A DNA stretch of 64,000 bases from Thalassotalea euphylliae. Lineage in GTDB: Bacteria > Pseudomonadota > Gammaproteobacteria > Enterobacterales > Alteromonadaceae. Every line of letters begins with the position of its first letter. Position 1 is the first letter of the stretch. Below are positions 7,978 through 16,618 of this stretch, one piece after another. The DNA lies in NCBI RefSeq assembly GCF_003390335.1, contig NZ_QUOU01000001.1, forward strand, positions 682,001 to 746,000, read 5' to 3'. Under the pieces are notes generated by a model, which made no database searches, was not told where the DNA came from, and saw only the letters and a program-made list of their open reading frames with translations. The translations under genes and the position numbers were made by a program.

Positions 7978-8826
7978 GTGCACCAAAGGTTTAGCGTTGA
8001 AATTTGTTGTCATAACCCCTTGGTAGGGCACTATTTCAAAGCGCAAGAAAGCGCAAAAGGCGTGATTGTTATCGCACCCGCCATGGGAGTTGAGCAGAAG
8101 TTTTACTTCGACTTTGCCGATTGGCTAGCAACGCAAGGCTTTGATGTACTGACATTTGATTATCGAGGGATAGGCTTGTCATTGCGTCAGCCATTGTCAA
8201 AAGTTCAGGTGTCTATTTCTGAATGGGTGCAACAAGATTGTGCTTACATGATTGATAAAGCCGCGTTAATGGCACAGGACAAGCCACTATACTGGCTTGG
8301 TCATAGCTTGGGCGGACAAGTCTTCGCGATGATCCCTAATCGTCACAAGGTAACTCGACTGATTACGGTTGCTTCTGGCTCAGGTTATTGGCGCAAGTCT
8401 GATCCCAAAGTCAAAGCATTATCGCTCGTGTTGTGGTTTATGTTGGCGCCTGTGGCAACTAAACTTTGCGGCTACTTTCCCGGTAAGCAGCTGGGTGTGG
8501 TTGGCAATTTACCTCGGCAAGTGATCCGTCAATGGCGTGCTTGGTGCCTTGATCCCGATTACCTCGTTGGCTCTGAGGGTATGCAAATTCGCGCTCAGTA
8601 TCAATCCTTAGCTATTCCTATTACTGCCATTGCGTTTAAAGATGACGAGCTGATTAATTACGCTGGTTTTGAAAAACTGCATAGCTTTTATCAGTCAGCA
8701 GACAAACGGCATGAGTATATTTGCCCTAGCCAACAAAATGTTGCTCGTATTGGGCATTTTGGTTTTTTCCGAGCACAACATCAAAACACGCTGTGGCCGA
8801 CTTTCATTTCATCAATGTTTTCTTAA
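7978..8826 (+). CDS. Alpha/beta-fold hydrolase
   Basis: A 282-residue serine hydrolase of the alpha/beta superfamily, resembling the COG4757 group of predicted hydrolases. The nucleophile elbow is GHSLGG (Ser near residue 110). The oxyanion/N-terminal strand region is VIVIAPAMGV, followed by FDYRGIGLS. The acid is probably the Asp in FKDDELI near residue 222 and the base the His in RIGHFGFF near 260. No signal peptide is seen, so it is probably cytoplasmic. The start is GTG, with AAGGA nine bases upstream. The substrate (ester, lipid or other) cannot be deduced, and neighbours give no clue. Confidence 0.82.
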   Translation: MHQRFSVEICCHNPLVGHYFKAQESAKGVIVIAPAMGVEQKFYFDFADWLATQGFDVLTFDYRGIGLSLRQPLSKVQVSISEWVQQDCAYMIDKAALMAQDKPLYWLGHSLGGQVFAMIPNRHKVTRLITVASGSGYWRKSDPKVKALSLVLWFMLAPVATKLCGYFPGKQLGVVGNLPRQVIRQWRAWCLDPDYLVGSEGMQIRAQYQSLAIPITAIAFKDDELINYAGFEKLHSFYQSADKRHEYICPSQQNVARIGHFGFFRAQHQNTLWPTFISSMFS

Positions 8827-9260
8827 CACCCGCATAACAATTGCTTGTGTCTTGTTCAATATTACGAGCGATAACTCTAGTTATTACAATTATTTACGTT
8901 TAATTACGGATGATGATCGCAAGCCTGCGTTATGATCTTGACCGTTAGGTTGAGATATCAAAAATTCATAATTCTTTCCTACATTTGTATATCGATATAC
9001 CAGTAGAGCTTTGCTTGATTTTGAATTGGCTTGGCTGGTCTAAGGTGCACATATTTTGCGTAATACGAGTGAATCGGGCTAATTGCATTTTGATTCGCAT
9101 AGAGACAAAACGTATAGTTATTGATATAGATCAAAATCTGATCAGGCCAATTATTTGGTTTTTTGATGGATATCAATTATTTGGTTTTTTGATGGATATC
9201 AATGAAAAATTTTAAATTGTTACTAACGAAATTACTTTTCACTATTCGAGGTTTACATTT
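8827..9260. other. AT-rich intergenic spacer upstream of the chemoreceptor
   Basis: A 434-base AT-rich spacer with no convincing gene. It contains the 26-bp tandem duplication at 9149-9200 listed separately and presumably the chemoreceptor promoter; I could not pick a clear -35/-10 pair. Confidence 0.6.
9149..9200. repeat. Perfect 26-bp x2 tandem duplication
   Basis: A 26-bp unit beginning aattatttgg and ending gatggatatc occurs at 9149-9174 and again, identically, at 9175-9200; the next three bases (aat) begin a third copy. It lies 60 bases upstream of the chemoreceptor start, so it may duplicate a promoter or operator element. The perfect identity suggests a recent event. Confidence 0.92.
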
Positions 9261-10790
9261 ATGAGCGGCGCGGAAGTCCTATTTCCTGAATCTGAGCAAC
9301 TCGTGTCAATTACTGACACCCGTGGGGTAATCACATACGCTAACCCTGAGTTCTGTAAGATTGCTGGCTATAGTGAGCAGGAACTCATTGGTCAACCGCA
9401 TAACCTAGTACGCCACCCTGATATGCCCAAGCTGGCATTCGGCGATTTATGGGAGAAGTTAAAGCGCGGTGATTCATGGCGTGGCATGGTGAAAAATCGC
9501 TGTAAAAATGGCGACTACTATTGGGTTGATGCCTTTGTCACACCGCTCTACAAAGAAGGCGTAGTCACTGGCTATCAGTCGGTGCGTTGTAAGCCATCAC
9601 AGGCGCAAAAAGCGCAAGCGCAAGCGCTCTATGATGCACTTAATCAGCAGAAGAAAGTCTCGGATTTTCATGCGAACAGCACACTTAAAATCACGATCGC
9701 TGGGCTAGTGTGTTTATTTGCTGCGATATTGCTTTACGTGCAAACAGGGGCCATTGCACTGGCTTTACTTCCCTTTATTCTGGTGGCGATATTAACGGCG
9801 GTTTTCTTTGAAGAAATGATTCGATTGCCCAAATACGTTGCGCAATCAAAAGCACTTTACGACAGCCCAACGCGCTTGATTATTAGTGGTAAAGGTATTG
9901 TCGGTATTCTCGACTATCCCAGACAACTGCTCAGCGCAAAAATTCGCACCGTATTAGGTCGTGGCAATGACTCTGGCCGCAGCTTAAAGCAGGTCGCAGA
10001 GCAATTACAAACGTCAACGGGGGAAGCGTTTGCCAGTATCATGGAGCAAAGCAATCACTTAGACCAACTGGCCACTGCTATCACCCAAATGAGCACTAGT
10101 TTTGAAGAAGTCAACCGCAATACCGCGTATGCCTACGACAAAGTTAGAGAGGTTCAAACAACGTGTGATGGTGCGATTGAGGTTGTGAACTCTAGCCAAG
10201 CTAAAATCAGCGTGCTAGCTGGCGAGGTGGATAACGCCGCAAGCACCGCGCACAAGTTAGTCAGCGATGCCGATGAAATCTCAAGTGTCATGGCGGAAAT
10301 TGAAGGGATTGCCGATCAAACCAACCTACTGGCGTTAAATGCCGCGATTGAAGCGGCACGAGCTGGCGAGCAAGGCCGAGGTTTTGCTGTCGTCGCTGAT
10401 GAAGTGCGTACCTTGGCAAGCCGAACTCAAGGCGCGACAGAACAAATTCGCGGCTCGGTAAAAGAGCTGCAAGCAACGTTAACTTCATGGCGTGAGTTGA
10501 TGTTGGCGAGCAAAGACAATGCGGAACAGTGTAACGCTGAGTCCATTGAAGCTAAGCAAGCGATGGGCAAAGTGAACGCTATGATGAATGAGTTAGACGA
10601 TGTGACTGCGCAAATTTCTACTGCAACGGAAGAACAAAGTGTGGTCACCGCACAGATCAAAGATAGCGTGCAAACCATTACAGATCACTCTCATCGCAAT
10701 ACTGAAATTTTCCGTCAAGTAGAACGCAATAGCGTTGATGTTTTCAAAAATGTTGAAGATATCGAAGAGTTGAGTAGTACGTTTAAGTAG
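9261..10790 (+). CDS. Aer-type PAS-containing methyl-accepting chemotaxis protein
   Basis: A 509-residue chemoreceptor. An N-terminal cytoplasmic PAS domain (about 10-115; VSITDTRGVITYANPEF, GYSEQELIGQPHNLVRHPDM) resembles the FAD-binding PAS of Aer energy-taxis receptors. A hydrophobic hairpin of two membrane segments follows (about 135-180) with no periplasmic domain. The long helical signalling domain carries the conserved tip motif DQTNLLALNAAIEAARAGEQ (about 352-371) that contacts CheA and CheW. Redox or oxygen sensing through a flavin is the family expectation, not shown here. It is followed after 113 bases by a c-di-GMP-type protein on the same strand. Confidence 0.92.
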   Translation: MSGAEVLFPESEQLVSITDTRGVITYANPEFCKIAGYSEQELIGQPHNLVRHPDMPKLAFGDLWEKLKRGDSWRGMVKNRCKNGDYYWVDAFVTPLYKEGVVTGYQSVRCKPSQAQKAQAQALYDALNQQKKVSDFHANSTLKITIAGLVCLFAAILLYVQTGAIALALLPFILVAILTAVFFEEMIRLPKYVAQSKALYDSPTRLIISGKGIVGILDYPRQLLSAKIRTVLGRGNDSGRSLKQVAEQLQTSTGEAFASIMEQSNHLDQLATAITQMSTSFEEVNRNTAYAYDKVREVQTTCDGAIEVVNSSQAKISVLAGEVDNAASTAHKLVSDADEISSVMAEIEGIADQTNLLALNAAIEAARAGEQGRGFAVVADEVRTLASRTQGATEQIRGSVKELQATLTSWRELMLASKDNAEQCNAESIEAKQAMGKVNAMMNELDDVTAQISTATEEQSVVTAQIKDSVQTITDHSHRNTEIFRQVERNSVDVFKNVEDIEELSSTFK

Positions 10791-10903
10791 AACGTTGAAA
10801 TGATTCCACTCACATTGTAAGTAATTAACAAGCGTGAGCTGTGTAACTACCATAGCGTAAGCGAGGTGGTTGGCCAGTTCGCCTTACCTGAACCAAAGTA
10901 TTT

Positions 10904-13495
10904 ATGACTAACGATTTAGCGCAATTTTTCGGTATTCAATCTAGCCAAGGTCGCTACCGCCACGCTTTACAAAGTATTCAAGAAAAATTTAACCCAAGCC
11001 ATTGCTTTATCGGCAAGTTTGTTGATAACGACAAAGTGCGTACTGTGCTGCATTTGGCAGATGGCAAAGAAACCAACAACTTTATTTATGAACTAACTGG
11101 CACGCCTTGTGCCGAGGCGAAAAAGTCGTTGGGTACTTGTTGCTATCGCGGTGACGTACAAACCAAATTCCCAAGTGATGCGGCATTAAAAGAATGGCAG
11201 ATAGAAAGCTATATTGCCGTCACTATTCGCTCGTTCAACGATAAACCAGTGGGGATATTGGTTTGCTTATTCGATCAAGCAATGGATATAACTGCCAGCG
11301 AACAAGCTTGGTTTCGCGAAGTGGGTTATTTGATAGGTGCTGAATTTAAATATGAATTGAATACCTTTGAGAATCAGCAATTGGTGTCACACCTTTCACT
11401 AGGTGAATCGCTCGCTAAACTCTGTACGGTTGAATGGCGTTTGGGATCTGACTATGTACTTGCCAGTGATTACGCCTATCAGCTGTTTGGCTTGCCTAAA
11501 GGTCAGCAGCTAACTCGTCAAGAGTTGTTGGCGTTAATTGACCCGCGAGAGCATCAAAAAGTGAATGATCAATTAGCCGCGGTGGAAGACGAAACCGTTA
11601 ACCGGTTTGATATGGAAGTGCAAATTTGTACCCCAGCGGATGAGCTCAAGCAACTAAAAGTGTTGGGGGTGACTAAGCAAGACAGCTTAACCGGTGAGTT
11701 GATAGTGCAGCTGAGTATTCAGGACATCACCGAAGAAAAGCGTCTTAACCGTCACTTAATGTTATCAAATATGGTCTTGGCCAATTCATCAGAAGCGGTA
11801 ATGATCACTGATAACAACAATAAAATTATTTGGGTGAATAAAGCGCTTGAAACACTGACAGGCTATCAAGAAGACGAGCTAATTGGTAAAGATCCCGCCA
11901 TTTTTAGCTCGGGTAAACAAGACAGTGCTTTTTATCAGGCGATGTGGGAGAAGTTGTTAGCCGATGGCATTTGGCGTGGTGAAATCATTAACCAACGCAA
12001 AAATGGCGAAGTGTTTCCCGAAGAGTTGGTTCTTAACTTAGTGCGAGATCAATACGGGCAAATCAGTCATTACGTTGCGCTGTTTCGCGATATTACCGAG
12101 TGGAAGGAAACTGAACGGCGATTAACCTTCTACGCCAATAAAGAGCCACTGACGGGCTTGGCAAATCGCCGTGCCTTTATCGAGCAAGTGGAACAGCAAG
12201 TGGCACTGAGTAACCAAGCAGAGTTGCCTTTTGTTGTCTTATTTGCTGATATTGATCGCTTCAAAGAAATTAACGACATTTACGGCCTGCAAACCGCCGA
12301 TTGGTTGTTAAAACAAGTGGCCTCAAGATTACAGCAATTACTTGATAGTGCCGAGCTGGTTTGTCGTTACGGCGCTGATGAGTTCGCGTTTATGTTGCCA
12401 AACCACGATCTCTCGCAAGCACAACATTTTGCCGAGCGCGTGCAAGCAACAATTGCTGAGCCGTTTTATTTAGATCAGCTTGTCCTTCAGATCAGCATTA
12501 GTTTGGGCTTGGCTGAATACTCAGCAAACCGCCCCTTATTGTGCGATCCTGGAGAGGATAAGGTCTGTGAGCAAGGTGCTTCTTCAGATGCTATTGCTAC
12601 CGCGCTGCTACGCGATGCTAGCTATGCCATGCTGCGCGCGAAAGAGTCAGCTAAGCAAGAGGGCAGTAGCCACGCAACGATTGGCATTCACGACACACAA
12701 TTACAGCAGCAATACTTACGCCGTTTAGCGATTCGCGATCAGTTAAAAGTTGCCTTGAGCGAGCAGCAACTGACTGTTAACTATCAGCCGATTATTTGCG
12801 CGCAATCACAAAAAATTGAAAAGTTTGAAGCCTTGGTACGCTGGCATGATGCAAACCTGGGTTTTGTTTCACCCGGCGAGTTTATTCCGATTGCCGAAGA
12901 ATTCGGTTTAATTACGCAACTTGGGCAGTTTGTGTTAGAGCGCGCTTGCCAAGACTTGCGAGCCCTACATCAGCTTGGCTACACGGACATTAGCTTTAGT
13001 ATTAACCGCTCTATCAATGAGTTTCGCACCGATAATGATCAAGTGCAGTTGGTCACGCAGGCGATAAACGCCGCTGAAATACCTGCCGACTCGATTGTGA
13101 TTGAGATCACCGAATCGGTGGCAATGTCATCCAATCATTACGTTAATGAGGCTCTGGCAAAGTTAAAGGAGAGTGGAGTAAAAATTGCGTTAGATGATTT
13201 TTGTACCGGCTTTTCGTCCTTGAGTAACTTGATTGAATACCCAGTCGATATTCTAAAAATCGATAAGTCTTTTGTCGATAATATCTTAACCGAGTGCAAC
13301 CAAAGTCTGTTGACACAAACCTTAGTTAGTTTAGCAGAAAAGCTTGATATGCAAGTGATTGCAGAAGGGGTGGAAACGCTTGAGCAGCTGGAGTGCTTAC
13401 GTGATTACGGCTGTAACCAAATCCAAGGCTACTTCTTTAGTCCTGCAGTTGCTATCGATAGCTGCATTGAGTTACTCACCCAAGAGCGCGCTTAA
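10904..13495 (+). CDS. GAF-PAS-PAS-GGDEF-EAL protein, likely c-di-GMP phosphodiesterase
   Basis: An 863-residue cytoplasmic sensor of c-di-GMP metabolism. Order: GAF (about 10-155), a weak PAS (170-275), a clear PAS/PAC (285-405; VNKALETLTGYQEDELIGKD), GGDEF (410-600) and EAL (610-860). The GGDEF signature reads R-Y-G-A-D-E-F at residues 488-494, with Ala in place of the second Gly, so cyclase activity is doubtful. The EAL domain is intact: EAL at 642-644, Asn in SINRS, Glu in IEITES, the DD pair in ALDDFCTGFSSL, Lys in LKIDKSF, Glu in IAEGVET and Gln in QGYFFSP. A net phosphodiesterase tuned by the GAF and PAS inputs is the likely function. Confidence 0.92.
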   Translation: MTNDLAQFFGIQSSQGRYRHALQSIQEKFNPSHCFIGKFVDNDKVRTVLHLADGKETNNFIYELTGTPCAEAKKSLGTCCYRGDVQTKFPSDAALKEWQIESYIAVTIRSFNDKPVGILVCLFDQAMDITASEQAWFREVGYLIGAEFKYELNTFENQQLVSHLSLGESLAKLCTVEWRLGSDYVLASDYAYQLFGLPKGQQLTRQELLALIDPREHQKVNDQLAAVEDETVNRFDMEVQICTPADELKQLKVLGVTKQDSLTGELIVQLSIQDITEEKRLNRHLMLSNMVLANSSEAVMITDNNNKIIWVNKALETLTGYQEDELIGKDPAIFSSGKQDSAFYQAMWEKLLADGIWRGEIINQRKNGEVFPEELVLNLVRDQYGQISHYVALFRDITEWKETERRLTFYANKEPLTGLANRRAFIEQVEQQVALSNQAELPFVVLFADIDRFKEINDIYGLQTADWLLKQVASRLQQLLDSAELVCRYGADEFAFMLPNHDLSQAQHFAERVQATIAEPFYLDQLVLQISISLGLAEYSANRPLLCDPGEDKVCEQGASSDAIATALLRDASYAMLRAKESAKQEGSSHATIGIHDTQLQQQYLRRLAIRDQLKVALSEQQLTVNYQPIICAQSQKIEKFEALVRWHDANLGFVSPGEFIPIAEEFGLITQLGQFVLERACQDLRALHQLGYTDISFSINRSINEFRTDNDQVQLVTQAINAAEIPADSIVIEITESVAMSSNHYVNEALAKLKESGVKIALDDFCTGFSSLSNLIEYPVDILKIDKSFVDNILTECNQSLLTQTLVSLAEKLDMQVIAEGVETLEQLECLRDYGCNQIQGYFFSPAVAIDSCIELLTQERA

Positions 13496-13504
13496 TACGC
13501 GCTC
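13484..13504. other. GC hairpin over the GGDEF-EAL stop codon
   Basis: GAGCGCG (13484-13490) and CGCGCTC (13498-13504) form a perfect seven-base-pair stem with a seven-base loop that contains the TAA stop. No T-tract follows on either strand, so it is at best a weak or factor-assisted end signal between convergent genes. Confidence 0.4.
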
Positions 13505-13566
13505 ACTTAATTTACGTGCTAAATACTCATTTTCGTCAAAATAAGGCTTGCTCGCCTAAATAAGGA

Positions 13567-15087
13567 CTACCTCACCTGTGCTAGGGTGAGTGAAAATGCA
13601 CTGCCTTTTCCCAACTCACTGCTAACACTGAGATCGCTGTTGAGCAATTGGCTCAGCCGCTTACTGATGGCTAGCCCGAGACCCGCGTGCTGATTTTTCT
13701 CACCGCGGGCGTTACTCGCTCGGTATCTGGCATCAAAAATATAGGCTAAGTCTTTTTGATGAATGCCAGTGCCTGTGTCAACTACACTAATTCTCAATTT
13801 GTCTTCCAACGGCGTAATTTGCACATTGATATTACCGTCTTCTGGGGTGTGGCGCAGGGCATTCTCAATTAAGTTCGTTAAGATTCGCTCTAGCTTGGCG
13901 ATGTCTGAGAAGACAACGCGCTCACAGTGCTCCGGTAAGAGCGACAAATTAATCCGTTTTTGATTGGCTTTTAACGCAAACTTGGCAATGATATCGTGCA
14001 GTAGCTCACCAACAGCAAAGGCTTCGTTATTGACCGAGACTTGCCCGTCTTCTAAGTGCGCTAACTCAAAAATTTGATCGATAAGCAGTTTGAGCTGCTC
14101 AACGTTTCTCAATGCGGTATTGATGTACTGCTGGCGTTGCTCACTATTGAGTTCATCATTTTTTATCGATAAGGTTTCCACATAACCTTTCATCGCCGCC
14201 AATGGCGTTCTTAGATCATGTGACAGGTGAGCCAGCAACTCGCGGCGAATTTTATCGTTGTGTTTAAGCTGCTGGAACTGACTGTTAATTTGCTCCACCA
14301 TAGCGACAAAGTTGGCGCCCAGCTGCTCTACTTCATTTTGTTTGCTACCTCGCTCAGCTTGGCGGTCGTCATCACGCGTAAACTCTCGCCAATGATCTAA
14401 GGCAATTTTGTCTTGATCAAAGTTGGCGGCGCGAATGGCATTTATATCGCGCACTAGGCGGCGAATAGGGCTCGTAAAACTGCGGAACAACATCAACAAT
14501 AAAATCAGCAGTAACAGTAAGCTCCCGCCGAGTAACGATAAATGCTCAAGTAGCTGCTGGTCTGATTTTACTTTGGCGTAGGTAGAATCGTATATTTCAC
14601 CACCGATGATCACATACAAATAGCCTTGCAGTTTTTCGCCTTTGTAAACGGGCGCGGCAGAGAAGATTTTTTTGCGTGATAAATGGCGCGGGTCATCACC
14701 GAAAATAGGCACTTGATGGGGCGCATCAATAAGCTGAGAGATGGGCGTTAAGTCGACCGACTCGCGTTTTATTTTATCGGGCTTGGCGGAGTAGGTGAGA
14801 ATTTTGCCGTTTGGGTCGAGAAAGTAAAACTCAAACGCAGGCCCCAATAACATCAGCGTATGAAACAAATTTTCTAGCGCGGGTTTGTCGTATACACCAT
14901 CTTGCAATAGTGGGTTGTCTTGCGCTAAGTGCTCTGCTAATTCAATATGGAGTTTCTGCTCCGCCTGAAACTGCGAGTGTTGGGCAAGTGAGCTACTCCA
15001 CCAAAAAAATAAATAACCCAGCAGTGCAAAGGTCAGGGTGACGGAAATTGCCAGCCGCTGGTAGAGGGAATTGGCAATCACTTTCAT
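13567..15087 (-). CDS. EnvZ/BaeS-type sensor histidine kinase
   Basis: The sensor of an OmpR-family two-component pair, 506 residues. TM1 (LAISVTLTFALLGYLFFWW) lies near residues 12-30. A periplasmic PAS/Cache-like domain follows (YFLDPNGKILTYSAK...), then TM2 (SLLLLLILLLMLF) near 190-205 and a HAMP linker. The HisKA box is AHLSHDLRTPLAAMKGYVE, and the HATPase has NALRHTPEDG, DTGTGI and GLGLAISKRL. The ATG at 15087 shares one base with the regulator's TGA (TGATG), indicating translational coupling, and GGAG precedes it; a TTG three bases upstream is less likely. The signal is unknown, and no neighbouring gene identifies a target. Confidence 0.9.
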   Translation of the reverse strand: MKVIANSLYQRLAISVTLTFALLGYLFFWWSSSLAQHSQFQAEQKLHIELAEHLAQDNPLLQDGVYDKPALENLFHTLMLLGPAFEFYFLDPNGKILTYSAKPDKIKRESVDLTPISQLIDAPHQVPIFGDDPRHLSRKKIFSAAPVYKGEKLQGYLYVIIGGEIYDSTYAKVKSDQQLLEHLSLLGGSLLLLLILLLMLFRSFTSPIRRLVRDINAIRAANFDQDKIALDHWREFTRDDDRQAERGSKQNEVEQLGANFVAMVEQINSQFQQLKHNDKIRRELLAHLSHDLRTPLAAMKGYVETLSIKNDELNSEQRQQYINTALRNVEQLKLLIDQIFELAHLEDGQVSVNNEAFAVGELLHDIIAKFALKANQKRINLSLLPEHCERVVFSDIAKLERILTNLIENALRHTPEDGNINVQITPLEDKLRISVVDTGTGIHQKDLAYIFDARYRASNARGEKNQHAGLGLAISKRLSQLLNSDLSVSSELGKGSAFSLTLAQVR

Positions 15088-15800
15088 CAATGCACTCCTG
15101 CTGAATTAAGTTTATAACCGACACCCCAAACCGTTTGAATGATTTGCGGCTGGGTCACGTCTTTTTCCAGTTTGTTGCGCAAACGATTGATGTGTGAATT
15201 GACCGTGTGCTCATAACCGCTGTGGTGATAGCCCCACACGGAATCAAGCAATTGGCTGCGTGAAAATACCTGATCAGGATGTTTGCCTAAAAAGCTCAGT
15301 AGTTCAAATTCAGTTGAGGTTAAATTGATCGAATTATCGTGATAGGTCACTTTGTGACATTGATGGTCGACCATCAGCTTGCCAATACAGGTCACGGCTT
15401 TCACTTGCGACGGTACGGCGATACTTTGCAAGCTGTGAACGCGCCTGAGCTGTGCTCTCACACGGGCTTGTAGCTCGCGTACGCTAAACGGTTTTGCCAT
15501 GTAGTCGTCGGCGCCAAGCTCTAACCCCAATACTCGATCAGTTTCTGAGCTGCGTGAGGTTAGCATCATAATTGCTTGCAGTGGTTTGGCTTCGCGCAGT
15601 TGTCGGCAAATATCTAAACCGCTCATGTCGGGTAACATAACGTCGAGAATTACCAATTGATAGTCTTGGCTAAGCGCTTCGGCTAGCCCTAGTTTTCCGG
15701 TGTGACATTTATCTGGAGTTAAACCAAGTTCATGCATATGTACAGCAATTAGCTCAGCAATATCTTGTTCGTCTTCAATGATCAAAATTTTGTCAGTCAT
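15087..15800 (-). CDS. OmpR/PhoB-family response regulator
   Basis: A 237-residue regulator, first gene of the pair with the downstream kinase. The receiver domain (about 1-120) has the acidic pair in IIEDEQD, phospho-acceptor Asp in VILDVMLPDMSG, Thr/Ser in MLTSRS and Lys in MAKPFS. The C-terminal winged-helix DNA-binding domain (about 140-235) includes LTSTEFELLSFLGKHPDQVFSR, cut here for brevity, and HINRLRNKLE. The start at 15800 (MTDKILIIEDE) is chosen because AGGGA stands just upstream; an in-frame start ten codons earlier adds residues atypical of the family. Autoregulation from the 818-base upstream spacer is plausible but no operator is recognised. Confidence 0.92.
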   Translation of the reverse strand: MTDKILIIEDEQDIAELIAVHMHELGLTPDKCHTGKLGLAEALSQDYQLVILDVMLPDMSGLDICRQLREAKPLQAIMMLTSRSSETDRVLGLELGADDYMAKPFSVRELQARVRAQLRRVHSLQSIAVPSQVKAVTCIGKLMVDHQCHKVTYHDNSINLTSTEFELLSFLGKHPDQVFSRSQLLDSVWGYHHSGYEHTVNSHINRLRNKLEKDVTQPQIIQTVWGVGYKLNSAGVH

Positions 15801-16164
15801 AATCCCTGGCCACCAGTTGGCAATTGCCAACTGCCTAATCTATTTGTGTTATAAGAAAACTCACTATTGGTTGCGCAAGCAATCTGATTGCCGCATCACC
15901 AAGTCTTTTCATCCATCACATACTGTTACCAATTGAAATAGCTAAGTCATCATTCAGCAATACTCAATGGTTAATACAACATCAAAACCTGATGAAATGC
16001 TCGATATGAGCAACGCCTTTTCATCATTAATGATAGATGTAAATTCCTAAGACCGGACAACATCGCATTTATATTCACTTGTTTGTGCTACTTTTTTCAC
16101 AATGTATTTACCAAGCTCGTATTTATTGATTGCCAACATTACTTGGCGAGCGCTTGCCTTCGAT

Positions 16165-16198
16165 TAGGCGTGACTTTGCACTAAGCGTGATTTTGCCA
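16165..16198. repeat. 17-bp x2 imperfect tandem duplication
   Basis: taggcgtgactttgcac (16165-16181) is followed directly by taagcgtgattttgcca (16182-16198), a 17-bp unit with three or four substitutions. Noncoding; no operator symmetry is visible. Confidence 0.6.
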
Positions 16199-16339
16199 AG
16201 AGCAAGGTGTGATCAATATCTCTTAGCAGATAGTGCGCCTCAGTCGCATTTTATGCCACCGCAATAAAGCAACTACATCGAGCGCACATGCCAGCGCGAG
16301 CATTGTTAGTCAGGTATCAGCTAATAAGGTGTCAATGTC

Positions 16340-16380
16340 AAAAAGGTGTTGTTAAAAAGGTGTTGTTAAAAAGGTGCTAG
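16340..16380. repeat. 14-bp tandem repeat, nearly three copies
   Basis: aaaaaggtgttgtt occurs at 16340-16353 and 16354-16367, followed by a third partial copy aaaaaggtgctag (16368-16380). The first two copies are identical. Located about 240 bases upstream of the E1 gene. Confidence 0.85.
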
Positions 16381-16618
16381 CTAGTTGGTTAAATAAAGCC
16401 AAGAGACATAAGCGAATTAGCGGCCAGGCAGTTTCACTTAGTCACACAGCAAGCACCTAGCTAGTACCTTGAACACTATCAATGATGACGGATAGATATT
16501 GCGTTGCCATTGCAAAGTGGTCACAAAAGAATCACGTTTTTATCACAATGAATTTGCGATTGTGCCGATCAGAAACTAGCGTTATTAAATGAATGATTGT
16601 TGACTAAGTACTTGATAA

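Larger units (their letters stand above)
15801..16618. other. 818-base spacer between the response regulator and the E1 gene
   Basis: No convincing gene or RNA is seen on either strand in this divergent spacer. It carries two tandem duplications (16165-16198 and 16340-16380, listed separately). The promoters of the regulator/kinase pair and of the E1 gene should lie here, but no clear pair of hexamers stands out. Confidence 0.6.

Noticed and set aside
9149..9200. Direct repeats considered as a CRISPR remnant
   Set aside because: The two 26-bp copies are contiguous with no spacer, and there is no cas gene in the window.
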